From Paramesorhizobium salinisoli (GTDB lineage Bacteria > Pseudomonadota > Alphaproteobacteria > Rhizobiales > Rhizobiaceae), in assembly GCF_003335045.1 (NCBI RefSeq), contig NZ_QOZG01000001.1, positions 496,001-560,000 on the forward strand: a DNA stretch of 64,000 nt, in the 5' to 3' direction. A program made the position numbers and the translations under genes. Positions 43,278 through 52,650 of the stretch are shown here, one piece after another. The notes under the pieces are model-generated. The model was not told the DNA's origin, did not search any database, and worked only from the letters and a program-made list of their open reading frames with translations. Within the stretch, counting starts at the first letter, position 1. Each line of letters opens with the position of its first letter.

Positions 43278-45005
43278 TCACGACATATCGACCGGTGTCT
43301 TGTGGGCTGCGATATAGTGCGGAGGAATGGTCTGCCGTTCGATCATGCGGTGAACGCGCGGCTCTGCTGGCCCCCGATGCAGCGCCCTGATCTTGTCGCT
43401 GGTTTCCGCATCGGCCTGCGTCCGGCGCTGGTTGTGGCGCACATATTCGACCCATGTGGGGGTATGATAACTCTCGGTCCATATCTCCGGATTCTCGAGA
43501 TCACGCATCAGCGCCCACTGCCCTGCTCCATCCCGGATACGGATGCGCCTCCGCTCCGCCATGGCGGCAAGGAAAGCGGGAACGTCTTCCCCGGCAATGA
43601 TGTAATCGATCATGATGACGATCGGGCCGCTGCGCGGCTGCAGATCCAGCCGCAGCAGCGGCTCGCTGAAGCGGTTGAGTGGATCGAGATTGAGCGTCTT
43701 GAACTCAGGCAGCGCATAGCGCAATCCGAGCGCAGCCCCGATCAGCATCAGCAGGCCCGACGCGAACAACGCATTGTCCGCACCATACTGCTCTGCCGCC
43801 AGGCCCCATATCCAGCTGCCTCCCGCAATGCCGGCAAATGTCATCGTCTGGGAGAGCGACATAGCCCGGCCGACCACCCAGCGCGGCGTCGAAAGCTGCA
43901 CGGTCACGTTAAACAGCGAGAGCGCCAGAACCCAGCAGGCCCCGGAGATCAGAAGCGCGGCATTGGTTGACCAGACGTTGGAGCTGAAACCGATGATGCC
44001 GGCGCTGGCGGCAAATCCGAGGAAGGCCCACCGCACGATCCCTTCGCTCGACAACATCTCGCGCAACCGGCCGCTGAGGAGCGCACCCCCGATCGCCCCG
44101 ATCCCGAACGAACCGAGCATGACGCCATAGACCAGCGGACCGCCGCCAATCAGATCGCGCGCCACGAACGGGAGGAGCGCCAGGACGGCGCTTGCCGAAA
44201 GGCCGAAGACGAAGCCGCGGAACAGCACCTTCCCGATATTCGGCGACATCGCCACATAGCGCAGGCCTGCTCCGATGGCGCGTCCCAGCGTCTCGCGCGG
44301 CAGCATGCTCGGCGCGATGCCCGACCGCCAGCGGGTGAGCGCGAAGATGATGGCGAAATAGCTCAGCGTATTCACGGCGAATGCCGCAGCAGCCCCCGCC
44401 GCAGCCACGATCACACCGCCGATCGCTGGCCCGACGCTACGCGTGATGTTGAAACCCATGCTGTTGAGCGCCACAGCCCCTGGAAGATCTTCACGCGGCA
44501 CGAGGTCGCCGACCGATGCCTGCCACGACGGATTGTTGAGCGCCGTCCCGCAGCCGAGCAGGAAGGTAAAACCTAGCAGGAGCCACGGCGTGATCAGGCC
44601 GAGATATGCGAAAACTGTCATCACTGCCGAAACCGTCAGCATGAAACACTGGGCGACGAGCATGATCCGGCGCCGGTCGAAATTATCCGCGAGCGCGCCC
44701 GACACCAGCGAGAACAGCATGATTGGCAACGCCGTGGAGGCCTGCACCAGCGCGACCATATTCACCGAATTGGAAATGGAGGTCATCATCCAGGCGGCGC
44801 CCACGGCTTGGATCAGCCCGCCGAAATTGGATGCAAGGCTCGCGATCCAGATGGTGCGGAACATGTCATGTCTGAACGGAGCCAGTGGCGATTTTCGGTC
44901 CGGCACGCTGCGTCTCTTTTTTGATGAACCATCTGAGCCGTGAACTGACACAGTTATAGCCCCGCCAACAGGCAATGCCAGTGGCGGACTGCGGGGGCTT
45001 CGCAT
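43278..45005 (-). CDS. MFS transporter with C-terminal monooxygenase-like domain (MFS_3 family)
   Basis: 575 aa. Residues about 45-450 form a 12-helix major-facilitator core (IWIASLASNFGGLIQAVGAA; GALADNFDRRRIMLVAQ near 140 is the MFS loop motif). Residues about 465-575 (PIVIMIDYIIAGEDVPAFLA; MRDLENPEIWTESYHTPTWV) form a soluble domain resembling the antibiotic-biosynthesis-monooxygenase fold that ends many MFS_3 proteins. Substrate unknown; some relatives export siderophores. The ATG at 45005 overlaps the divergent CtaG start codon; the GTG at 44906, after AGAGACGCAGC, would start nearer the conserved region and may be right. Confidence 0.85.
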   Translation of the reverse strand: MRSPRSPPLALPVGGAITVSVHGSDGSSKKRRSVPDRKSPLAPFRHDMFRTIWIASLASNFGGLIQAVGAAWMMTSISNSVNMVALVQASTALPIMLFSLVSGALADNFDRRRIMLVAQCFMLTVSAVMTVFAYLGLITPWLLLGFTFLLGCGTALNNPSWQASVGDLVPREDLPGAVALNSMGFNITRSVGPAIGGVIVAAAGAAAAFAVNTLSYFAIIFALTRWRSGIAPSMLPRETLGRAIGAGLRYVAMSPNIGKVLFRGFVFGLSASAVLALLPFVARDLIGGGPLVYGVMLGSFGIGAIGGALLSGRLREMLSSEGIVRWAFLGFAASAGIIGFSSNVWSTNAALLISGACWVLALSLFNVTVQLSTPRWVVGRAMSLSQTMTFAGIAGGSWIWGLAAEQYGADNALFASGLLMLIGAALGLRYALPEFKTLNLDPLNRFSEPLLRLDLQPRSGPIVIMIDYIIAGEDVPAFLAAMAERRRIRIRDGAGQWALMRDLENPEIWTESYHTPTWVEYVRHNQRRTQADAETSDKIRALHRGPAEPRVHRMIERQTIPPHYIAAHKTPVDMS

Positions 45006-45711
45006 GGACGTTCACTTTTTAGATCAGGACGTAGGCAAAAGTGGGTGCGATCCTGAACGGATCACCTCCACAAGCGGAACGTTTCATCACGCTGCACGTT
45101 TGGCGAAAATGTTCAGTGATTTTGGCCCTTTGACCGGGCATATGGTCACGCATATCATTCTGATGAATGCCTGCGCGCCCCTGATCGCACTGGCATGCAA
45201 CCGGATTTGGCCGGCAAACCAGCCGAAAAGCCGGATGCCCGTTCGCAATCTGCTCTTTCCCGCCATGATCGTGCAACTGGCCCTGCTATGGGCATGGCAT
45301 GCGCCGCCCGCGCTCGACGCCGCCATGCGGTCGCATGCGCTTCATCTCCTCATGCAGGCATCGCTCTTTCTCGGTGCGTTGTGGTTCTGGTCGGCGATAT
45401 TCCTCATCGGCGGTCATCGACGCTGGCGCGCCATCCTGGCCCTGCTGATCACCAGCAAGATATTCTGCCTGCTCGGCATCCTCTTCGTCTTCGCACCGCG
45501 CACCCTTTATCCCGCCGTCCTTTCCGGCCACCACGCCGCCCATCTCTCCGGGATCACCGTTGCCGACCAGCAATTGGCGGGACTGTTGATGCTCACCGCC
45601 TGCCCGGCAACCTATGTGCTGGCCGGCATCGTCATCGCCACACTCTGGTTCAACGAGATATCCAGTGACACCGCCGCATCTCCGGTTCCCGTGCAAGAGG
45701 CGCGGGCATGA
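45004..45711 (+). CDS. ctaG: CtaG-family cytochrome c oxidase assembly protein (caa3 type)
   Basis: 235 aa, about six membrane helices. LTGHMVTHIILMNACAPLIA near 43 and ALLWAWHAPPALDAAMRSHA near 92-111, then LHLLMQASLFLGALWFWSAI, show the conserved histidines of the caa3_CtaG family, thought to help build the copper centre of the oxidase. It is not related to the Cox11-type CtaG. Start uncertain: the ATG at 45004 shares bases with the MFS start codon on the other strand; the ATG at 45109 (FSDFGPLTGH) is a plausible alternative. Overlaps the next gene by four bases. Confidence 0.85.
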   Translation: MDVHFLDQDVGKSGCDPERITSTSGTFHHAARLAKMFSDFGPLTGHMVTHIILMNACAPLIALACNRIWPANQPKSRMPVRNLLFPAMIVQLALLWAWHAPPALDAAMRSHALHLLMQASLFLGALWFWSAIFLIGGHRRWRAILALLITSKIFCLLGILFVFAPRTLYPAVLSGHHAAHLSGITVADQQLAGLLMLTACPATYVLAGIVIATLWFNEISSDTAASPVPVQEARA

Positions 45712-46856
45712 TCCCAGGAACATTTGCGGCCTGGAAGCGACTGGCTCTTGCTACCGGCATCATCGCCGTTTTCCTCGCCGCCGGCATTGCTGCCTTCATA
45801 TGGTCCGGCGTCTACAATGTCGCCGCCACGCGCGAGCATTTCGCCATTACCACATGGCTGCTCGAAACGCTCCGCCGCCAATCAGTCGAAACATACAGCT
45901 ATTTTGTCGAAAGCCCGCCGCCGCTCGATGATCCGGATCTGATCAGCCTCGGCGCTGCGCATTACGAAGGCGGCTGTGCGCCGTGTCATAGCAGGCCGGG
46001 TGAACCCATCGACGCGATTGTCAGCGGAATGCTGCCTCCCCCGCCGCCTCTGGCTGACCCCGTCGCACGGCAATCGTCCAAAGAGGTCTTTTGGACGGTA
46101 AAGCACGGGCTCAAATATACCGGCATGCCGGCCTGGTCATCTCAGGAGCGTGGCGACGAGGTCTGGGCGCTGACCGCGTTTCTGAGGCAATTTCCCCGTG
46201 ACGTCGCGGGAGACTATTTCCGCCTGTCAGGTGTAGACCGTCTCCCTCCTGAAACCGGGGAGAGCCCAACGCATGGCGGCGGGACAGTCGCGCTCACCCA
46301 ATGTATCCGCTGTCATGACGACGCCGACCGGGAAACGATCAGCAACCTCGTCCCAAGGCTTGCCGGGCAATCGCCGGACTATCTCCTGCGCACGCTTGCC
46401 GAATATGCCGCCGGCACGCGTCCGAGCGGCATCATGCAGCCGGTCGCGGAAAGCCTCGACCAAGACGAGATGCGCGAGCTCGCCGCCTATTATGCGCGTC
46501 TCGGCGCCAAACCACAGCCGAACAACGACAGGCCCGACGCAAAGCGGATCGAGCGAGGCCGGATACTGGCCACGAACGGCGACAGCGAGAACGGTGTGCC
46601 GCCTTGCCTTGCCTGCCATTCGGCATCCAGGGCCGCCGCGTTTCCGGCGCTGGCCGGCCAGAACGCCGATTATCTCACCGGGCAATTGCGGCTCTGGCAG
46701 AGCGGCGGGCGGGATACCACCGGCTACGGTCAAATCATGGAGACCGTCGCGCGGCGTCTGACAGATGAGCAGATATCGGATGTCGCGGCCTATTTCGCGT
46801 CGCTACCGCCGAGTGCCGCGCTGGACAGGCCAACCTCGCCGGAGGCCAGGCAATGA
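45708..46856 (+). CDS. Membrane-anchored triheme cytochrome c
   Basis: 382 aa. An N-terminal anchor (LALATGIIAVFLAAGIAAFI, residues 12-31) is followed by three c-type heme motifs: CAPCH (90-94), CIRCH (199-203) and CLACH (300-304). The last two domains resemble the tandem fold of cytochrome c4; DYLLRTLAEYAAGTRP and DYLTGQLRLWQSGGR repeat the same pattern. It probably passes electrons to the CuA domain of the following oxidase. Four-base overlaps on both sides (with ctaG and coxB) show tight coupling. Confidence 0.9.
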   Translation: MIPGTFAAWKRLALATGIIAVFLAAGIAAFIWSGVYNVAATREHFAITTWLLETLRRQSVETYSYFVESPPPLDDPDLISLGAAHYEGGCAPCHSRPGEPIDAIVSGMLPPPPPLADPVARQSSKEVFWTVKHGLKYTGMPAWSSQERGDEVWALTAFLRQFPRDVAGDYFRLSGVDRLPPETGESPTHGGGTVALTQCIRCHDDADRETISNLVPRLAGQSPDYLLRTLAEYAAGTRPSGIMQPVAESLDQDEMRELAAYYARLGAKPQPNNDRPDAKRIERGRILATNGDSENGVPPCLACHSASRAAAFPALAGQNADYLTGQLRLWQSGGRDTTGYGQIMETVARRLTDEQISDVAAYFASLPPSAALDRPTSPEARQ

Positions 46857-47848
46857 TGCGCTGTTGCTTCGTCTGGCCCGCCGCGGCAATTTTGCTCTTC
46901 GTCGTGAGCGGATGCGCCGGCGTCCAGTCCGCGCTCGACCCAACAGGCGCAGAAGCCGAGAGGATCAATACGCTCTCCTGGGTGCTCATCATTTTCTGCA
47001 CCGCCGTCTTCATCATTACCGCCATCATCGCATCGGTGGCGCTTTTCGCCAACGAGCGATGGCGCCAGCAGCTCGCCGGTGAAAGGCTGGTCATCGGCGC
47101 AGGACTGATTTTCCCCGCTGTGACGCTGACCTTCCTCCTCGCCTACGGCATCTTCGTTCTCGGCATGGGCGGCGGTTCCGCCGATACCTCAGACGGGCTT
47201 CGCATATCCGTCGTCGGCGAACGCTGGTGGTGGCGCGTCATCTACCGCGACGAGAACGGCCGCCGCATCGAAAGCGCCAACGAACTGCGCATTCCCGTGG
47301 GCCGTCCCGTCAAGATCGACCTCACTTCGGCGGATGTGATCCACTCCTTCTGGGTGCCCAAGCTCGCCGGAAAGCTCGACATGATCCCCGGGCGGACCAA
47401 CACGCTGACCCTTGATGTCACAAGTCCCGGTGTCAGCCGCGGTCAATGCGCGGAATATTGCGGCGGAGCCCATGCGCTGATGTCCTTCTTCGTCATAGCA
47501 ATGCCTGAAAAGGATTTCGCCGCGTGGCTTGCGGATGAAGCCAAGGACGCACACCAGCCGACGGACGAGCTTGAGACGCGTGGGCAGGCGCTGTTTATCG
47601 CCAGCGGCTGCGGCGCTTGCCATACCGTGCGGGGCACCGCTGCGACCGGCGCTATCGGCCCCGACCTCACCCATGTCGGCAGCAGGCATTCGCTCGCTGC
47701 CGCGACATTGCCCAACAATGCGGAAGCCTTCGCGCGCTGGATACGCGACGGCCAGCACATCAAGCCGGAAAACCTGATGCCGCCCTATCCCATCTTCAGC
47801 GATGAGGAACTGGCCAGCCTCTCCTCCTACCTTGCGCAATTGCGGTGA
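46853..47848 (+). CDS. coxB: Cytochrome c oxidase subunit II with fused cytochrome c domain (caa3)
   Basis: 331 aa. Lipoprotein-type signal ending VVSGC (Cys21), two membrane helices (about 43-65 and 80-103), then the cupredoxin domain with CuA ligands His164, Cys199, Cys203, His207 and Met210 (GQCAEYCGGAHALM). A C-terminal heme c domain carries CGACH (253-257) with axial Met309 (ENLMPPYP). The fusion of CuA and heme c domains defines a caa3-type terminal oxidase. Acts on the periplasmic side. Confidence 0.95.
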   Translation: MMRCCFVWPAAAILLFVVSGCAGVQSALDPTGAEAERINTLSWVLIIFCTAVFIITAIIASVALFANERWRQQLAGERLVIGAGLIFPAVTLTFLLAYGIFVLGMGGGSADTSDGLRISVVGERWWWRVIYRDENGRRIESANELRIPVGRPVKIDLTSADVIHSFWVPKLAGKLDMIPGRTNTLTLDVTSPGVSRGQCAEYCGGAHALMSFFVIAMPEKDFAAWLADEAKDAHQPTDELETRGQALFIASGCGACHTVRGTAATGAIGPDLTHVGSRHSLAAATLPNNAEAFARWIRDGQHIKPENLMPPYPIFSDEELASLSSYLAQLR

Positions 47849-47854
47849 ACGGCC

Positions 47855-50395
47855 ATGGAAAACCAACCTCGCTCCGACCTGCCGAACAAGACGCCCCGCC
47901 CCAAGGGCGAACTCGAAGAGCTAAAGCGCATATGGGCGACGCCGCGCGGATGGCGCATCGTCACGACGGTGAACAATACCGAGATTGGCCTGCTCTATAT
48001 CGGGGTCGCATTCCTGTTCTTCCTCATGGCCGGCGTGCTGGCGCTTCTCATGCGGACACAGCTTGCCACCGGGAATAACGATTTCATTGGCCAGGAACTC
48101 TATAATCAGATGTTCACTGTCCATGGCACGACGATGATGTTCCTGTTCGCCGTACCGGCGGTCGAGGCGCTCGGGGTTCTGCTGTTGCCGCAGATGCTGG
48201 CGGCGCGGGATCTACCCTTTCCCCGGCTCAGCGCATTCGCTATCTGGGCCTATGTCATCGGCGGGCTCGTCTTCTTCTCGACGATCCTTTACGACCTCGC
48301 GCCCGATGGCGGCTGGTTCATGTATCCGCCGCTCACGCTCAAGGAATATTCTCCGGGCGACAATGCCGATTTCTGGCTGCTCGGCATCGGCTTCATCGAA
48401 ATCTCTGCGATAGCGGGCGCAATCGAGATCGTCGTCGGAGCCTTGCGGACCCGCCCGCCCGGCATGACACTCGCCAAGATGCCAATCTTTGCCTGGTCGA
48501 TGCTCATCTTCGCCAGCATGATCATGTTCGCCTTCCCGGCTGTTATTCTCGCAACCATGATGCTCGAGATAGAGCGCTCCTTCGGCTGGCCCTTCTTCAC
48601 CGCCGCCAAGGGAGGCGATTCCCTTCTGTGGCAGCACCTGTTCTGGTTCTTCGGCCATCCGGAAGTCTATATTATCTTCCTGCCCGCTGCAGGGCTTGTC
48701 TCGATGATGGTGCCGACCATGGCGCGCACGCCGCTCGTCGGCTACCGGCTGATCGTCATCGCCCTGATCGCCACCGGCTTCTTCTCGTTCGGCCTGTGGG
48801 TGCACCATATGTTCACGACGGGCATTCCGGCCCTCAGCCTCGCCTTCTTCTCGGCGGCGAGCATGGCGGTCGCCATTCCCTCCGGCATCCAGGTCTTTTC
48901 ATGGATCGCCACCATCGCCGCCGGCCGCAAGAAATTCCGCATCACCACGGCCTCGCTGTTCATCCTGGGCTTCCTGTTCATCTTCACCATCGGCGGCCTT
49001 ACCGGTGTTATGGTCGCAATGGTGCCGTTCGATTTCCAGGTCCACGACACCTATTTCGTCGTCGCTCATTTCCATTACGTGCTGGTCGGTGGAATGGTGT
49101 TCCCGCTGTTCGCGACCTTCTATTACTGGGCACCGCAGGCGGGCAGGAGCATGCTGTCCGAACGTCTCGGGCGTTGGGTATTCTGGCTGATGTTCTCGGG
49201 TTTCAATATCGCCTTCTTTCCCATGCACCTGACCGGCCTGCGCGGCATGCCGAGGCGCGTCTGGACCTATCCGAGCGAGCTCGGCTGGGACACGCTGAAC
49301 CTGATCTCGACGATCGGCTCCTATATTCTGGGCGCTGGCGTCCTGCTGTTCGTCATCGACCTCGTCCTGCACTTTCGTCCCGGACGCGGTGGCCCGGAAA
49401 ATCCTTGGCAGGCGGGAACGCTCGAATGGCTACCGAACGATGTCTATTCAAACCGCAGTATTCCGCTCGTCACCAGCCGGGAGCCTCTGTGGGATCAGCC
49501 GAACCTCGCCGATGACGTGAAGGAGGGCCGGTATTACCTTCCCAATGCGCCGACCGGCGGACGGGAGACGCTTGTCACCTCCCCGATCGATGCAAAGCCG
49601 CAATATGTGATCCAGATGCCCACGTCAGGTTGGTCTCCCCTTCTGGCGGCGATCTTCACGGCGGCCTTCTTCCTGCTTTTAACCGTCAAGCTCGTCACGA
49701 TCTCGATTGTCTGCGGCATTCTCGCCATTGCCTTCTGCCTGATCTGGGCCTGGGCTCTCGATCCCGGCCCATCCAAGGGCCTGGTTGATATCGGCGGCGG
49801 CATTAGCTTGCCCACCTATGTATCAGGCCCGTCGTCTCATTCCTGGTGGGCCATGATCGTTCTGATGTTCGTCGCAGGCTCGCTTTATCTCTCCTATGTC
49901 TTTTCCTACCTCTTTCTGTGGACCGTATCGCCCGATACATGGGCCCCTTCCGGCTCCCCCGCGCCACCCGATCTCGGATGGCCGGCTGCGGCAGCGCTTC
50001 TCCTGCTGGCAGGTTCGGCACTGATCGTCCTGACCGAGCGCATGCTGCCCCCAGCCGGAACAAAGCGCATGGCGGTGCCCATCGCGATATTCCTGGCCGT
50101 GGCCTGTCTTGTAGGATCATTGGGCGTGGAACTTGCCGGACATTGGCGGACAGGCCTTTCCCCCACCGCCAACGCCTATGGAGCCATGGTCTATATGGGG
50201 GCGGCATTGTTCGGCCAGTTGGCGTTCACTCTGGTCATATTCGGCGGCTTCACGATCGCCCGTCACTTCGCCGGCAAACTCGACCGTGAGCGGCGCGTCA
50301 CCTTCGACAATATGGCGCTGCTATATCACTATACCGTCGGTCAGTCCCTGTTCGGCCTGGCGTTGGTCCATGGCTTCCCGCGGCTTGTGGGCTAG
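47855..50395 (+). CDS. coxA: Cytochrome c oxidase subunit I fused to subunit III (caa3)
   Basis: 846 aa. Residues ~40-560 are subunit I: FTVHGTTMMFLFAVP near 88 (low-spin heme ligand), FFGHPEVYIIFLPAAG near 264 with the His-Tyr pair of the CuB site, WVHHMFTTG near 309, and HDTYFVVAHFHYVLVGG near 397 with the heme a3 and heme a histidines. After a linker with KPQYVIQMPTSGWSP, residues ~640-846 carry the helices of subunit III (LYLSYVFSYLFLWTV, WRTGLSPTANAYGAMVYM). Such I/III fusions occur in other caa3 enzymes. Proton-pumping reduction of O2. Confidence 0.95.
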   Translation: MENQPRSDLPNKTPRPKGELEELKRIWATPRGWRIVTTVNNTEIGLLYIGVAFLFFLMAGVLALLMRTQLATGNNDFIGQELYNQMFTVHGTTMMFLFAVPAVEALGVLLLPQMLAARDLPFPRLSAFAIWAYVIGGLVFFSTILYDLAPDGGWFMYPPLTLKEYSPGDNADFWLLGIGFIEISAIAGAIEIVVGALRTRPPGMTLAKMPIFAWSMLIFASMIMFAFPAVILATMMLEIERSFGWPFFTAAKGGDSLLWQHLFWFFGHPEVYIIFLPAAGLVSMMVPTMARTPLVGYRLIVIALIATGFFSFGLWVHHMFTTGIPALSLAFFSAASMAVAIPSGIQVFSWIATIAAGRKKFRITTASLFILGFLFIFTIGGLTGVMVAMVPFDFQVHDTYFVVAHFHYVLVGGMVFPLFATFYYWAPQAGRSMLSERLGRWVFWLMFSGFNIAFFPMHLTGLRGMPRRVWTYPSELGWDTLNLISTIGSYILGAGVLLFVIDLVLHFRPGRGGPENPWQAGTLEWLPNDVYSNRSIPLVTSREPLWDQPNLADDVKEGRYYLPNAPTGGRETLVTSPIDAKPQYVIQMPTSGWSPLLAAIFTAAFFLLLTVKLVTISIVCGILAIAFCLIWAWALDPGPSKGLVDIGGGISLPTYVSGPSSHSWWAMIVLMFVAGSLYLSYVFSYLFLWTVSPDTWAPSGSPAPPDLGWPAAAALLLLAGSALIVLTERMLPPAGTKRMAVPIAIFLAVACLVGSLGVELAGHWRTGLSPTANAYGAMVYMGAALFGQLAFTLVIFGGFTIARHFAGKLDRERRVTFDNMALLYHYTVGQSLFGLALVHGFPRLVG

Positions 50396-50465
50396 AAAGT
50401 GAACTTGCATCAAAACAAGGATTTGGAGCGGTTTCCAGAATCATCGCCACAGGAAAGGAGACAGC

Positions 50466-50852
50466 ATGAAAGCCGGAAACGATAACGGTCCGATCGCCGG
50501 GGCAATCCTCTTTCTGCTCATCGGGCCGATCATCTGGGCGGCCCATCTCCTGCTGGTCTACGGCCCGCAATCCGCACTCTGCGCCTTCAGGATCGCCGGC
50601 AGGACGCAAGTCGATCCCTGGCTGATATCAATGCTGGTCGCCGGCGTGACAGTGATTGCGATGGCAGCGGTCATGTTGACCCTATGGCGCCCACGGCGGG
50701 TTGCACGCATCTTCCGTTTCGACGCCGCTGCGAATGACAACCGCTCTTTCATCCTGTCGTCGATGCGCTGGCTGGGCGTCCTCGCGCTCATCGGCATCGC
50801 ATTGGCCGGCGCTACGACGCTCATCCTCGACCCCTGCGCTCAACTCCGGTGA
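50466..50852 (+). CDS. Small membrane protein of the caa3 oxidase locus
   Basis: 128 aa with three hydrophobic helices (AGAILFLLIGPIIWAAHLLL near 11-30; WLISMLVAGVTVIAMAAVML near 54-73; WLGVLALIGIALAGATTLIL near 100-119). No family named with confidence; similar small genes end caa3 clusters in other alphaproteobacteria. Good binding site GAAAGGAGACAGC before the ATG. Its end overlaps the end of the convergent ABC ATPase gene by 13 bases. Confidence 0.7.
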   Translation: MKAGNDNGPIAGAILFLLIGPIIWAAHLLLVYGPQSALCAFRIAGRTQVDPWLISMLVAGVTVIAMAAVMLTLWRPRRVARIFRFDAAANDNRSFILSSMRWLGVLALIGIALAGATTLILDPCAQLR

Positions 50853-51613
50853 GCGGCGAGAAAATGGATATGCGGCTTTCCGTGATGCGGCGACCGGTCG
50901 ATGAACGTCCTGACGCCGAAAACATCCGCGACGAGTTCTTCGGTGAGAACCGTCCCGGGATCACCTGCAGCAATCACCCGCCCGTGGTGCAGGATGGCGA
51001 TCCTGTCGCAGAACATCGCTGCAAGGTTGAGATCGTGCAGCGCGACGACGCTGGTCACAGGCAATCTTGAGATCAGCGAGAGGATATCCAACTGGTGCTG
51101 GATATCGAGATGGTTGGTCGGCTCGTCCAGGAGAAGTTCCGCTGGCGTCTGGGCGAGCGCCCTCGCGATATGAACCCGCTGGCGTTCGCCGCCCGAGAGC
51201 GTGTGCCAGGACTGCGCGCGCTTCTCCAACATCCCAACGCTCTCAAGCGCATGATTGACTGCCGCGTCATCCCTCATGGTCCATTGAGAAAGCGGGCTGC
51301 GATGCGGCGTGCGACCAAGCCGAACGACATCGTTGACGGTGACCTGCGCGTCCGTCGTCGCCTGCTGCTCGACAATGGCGATCCGCCGCGAAAGCTGCGC
51401 GCGCGGTATCAGCCCGATTTCGTCGTCGCCAAGCCGGATCACGCCGCTTTCGACCCGCCTGAGGCCGCAGATCAACCGTAACAGGCTCGATTTTCCCGAG
51501 CCGTTCGGCCCAAGCAGACCGAGCATCTGCCCCGCCTCGATATCGAGCGTGATGCCATCGACAATCATCTTGCCGGACGCTGTCCAGCGTGCGTCCTTGA
51601 CGGATATGGTCAT
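50840..51613 (-). CDS. btuD: BtuD-like ABC transporter ATPase
   Basis: 257 aa. Walker A GLLGPNGSGKSSLLRLI near 33-49, Q-loop IAIVEQQ near 80, signature LSGGERQRVHIARAL near 135-149, Walker B ELLLDEPTNHLDIQH near 155-169 and H-loop VVALHDLNLAAMF near 187. It belongs to the FhuC/BtuD/HmuV family that powers uptake of iron chelates, heme or cobalamin. A cobalamin riboswitch leads the operon, so corrinoid import is the likely job. Overlaps the permease stop by four bases. Confidence 0.85.
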   Translation of the reverse strand: MTISVKDARWTASGKMIVDGITLDIEAGQMLGLLGPNGSGKSSLLRLICGLRRVESGVIRLGDDEIGLIPRAQLSRRIAIVEQQATTDAQVTVNDVVRLGRTPHRSPLSQWTMRDDAAVNHALESVGMLEKRAQSWHTLSGGERQRVHIARALAQTPAELLLDEPTNHLDIQHQLDILSLISRLPVTSVVALHDLNLAAMFCDRIAILHHGRVIAAGDPGTVLTEELVADVFGVRTFIDRSPHHGKPHIHFLAAHRS

Positions 51614-52650
51614 ACCGCCCTCCTCGCTTTGTAGAGAATGAATGCAAAAGCCGGCGCGCCGAACAGAGCTGTCACCACGCCAATCGGCAAGATCTGCTGT
51701 GGTATGATGATCCGCGAGATGATGTCGGCAAGCACCATGAAGATCGCCCCTGAAATAACCGATGCCGGGATGAGCCGCAGATGCCCCGGCCCGACGATGA
51801 AGCGGGCGGCGTGCGGAATGACCAGACCGACGAAGCCAATCGAACCGACGATGCTGACCATCGTCGCGGTCATGATCGCGGTCAGCCCCAGGAGGACGAT
51901 CCGCACACGGGCGACGGGAACACCAAGTGCGGCGGCGGCATCCGTCCCGAAGGTGAAGGCATCGAGGGCGCGGGCGTGAAATATGCAGACGACAAATCCG
52001 CCGAGCGCAACTGGGGCTGCGAGATAGACGTCCGGCCAGCGCACGCCGCCGAGGCTGCCCAGAAGCCAGAACATGACGCCCCGCGCCTGCTCCGCATTGG
52101 CCGATGTCGTGACGATATAGGAGGTGAGCGCGTTGAAAAGTTGCGAGCCGGCGACGCCTGCCAGAATGATCCGGTCATGGCTGCCGCCGGAGCCGGCAGC
52201 AAGAAGCGAAACGAGGGCAAAGGCACCGATTGCGCCTGCGAAGGCGCCGCTCGACAAGGTGAGAACACCGTGGCCGAAGCCCAGGATCATCACAGCCACG
52301 GCGCCGGTCGAAGCACCGGCGGAAATGCCGAGCACATAGGGCTCGGCCAGCGGATTGCGGAGAAGCGCCTGCAGAATGACGCCGGAAAGCGCCAGCGCCG
52401 CCCCGCAGCAGGCGGCGACCAGTGCACGGCTCAGGCGATAGCTCCAGATAATGCCTTCCTGGATGCCGCTGATCTCGAAGCCTGCACCGAATACCCGGTT
52501 GACCACCGCCTTGAAGGTCGTCGCCAACGGTATCGTCATCTCGCCAATGGAAACCGCCATGGCGATGGAAATCAGAAGCGCTGCGATCGAGAGGACAGCA
52601 AGCGAGGCCTGCAGACCTCGCCTCTCCCATTGAATCGGATGGATGCTCAA
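51610..52650 (-). CDS. btuC: BtuC-like FecCD-family ABC permease
   Basis: 346 aa with about ten membrane helices. LSRALVAACCGAALALSGVI near 74 then LQALLRNPLAEPYVLGISAG near 94-113 is the FecCD/BtuC signature; GSIGFVGLVIPHAARFIVGP near 267-286 is the coupling-helix region that docks on the ATPase. Forms the membrane channel with BtuD and receives substrate from BtuF. Start overlaps the btuF stop by four bases. Confidence 0.87.
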   Translation of the reverse strand: MSIHPIQWERRGLQASLAVLSIAALLISIAMAVSIGEMTIPLATTFKAVVNRVFGAGFEISGIQEGIIWSYRLSRALVAACCGAALALSGVILQALLRNPLAEPYVLGISAGASTGAVAVMILGFGHGVLTLSSGAFAGAIGAFALVSLLAAGSGGSHDRIILAGVAGSQLFNALTSYIVTTSANAEQARGVMFWLLGSLGGVRWPDVYLAAPVALGGFVVCIFHARALDAFTFGTDAAAALGVPVARVRIVLLGLTAIMTATMVSIVGSIGFVGLVIPHAARFIVGPGHLRLIPASVISGAIFMVLADIISRIIIPQQILPIGVVTALFGAPAFAFILYKARRAV

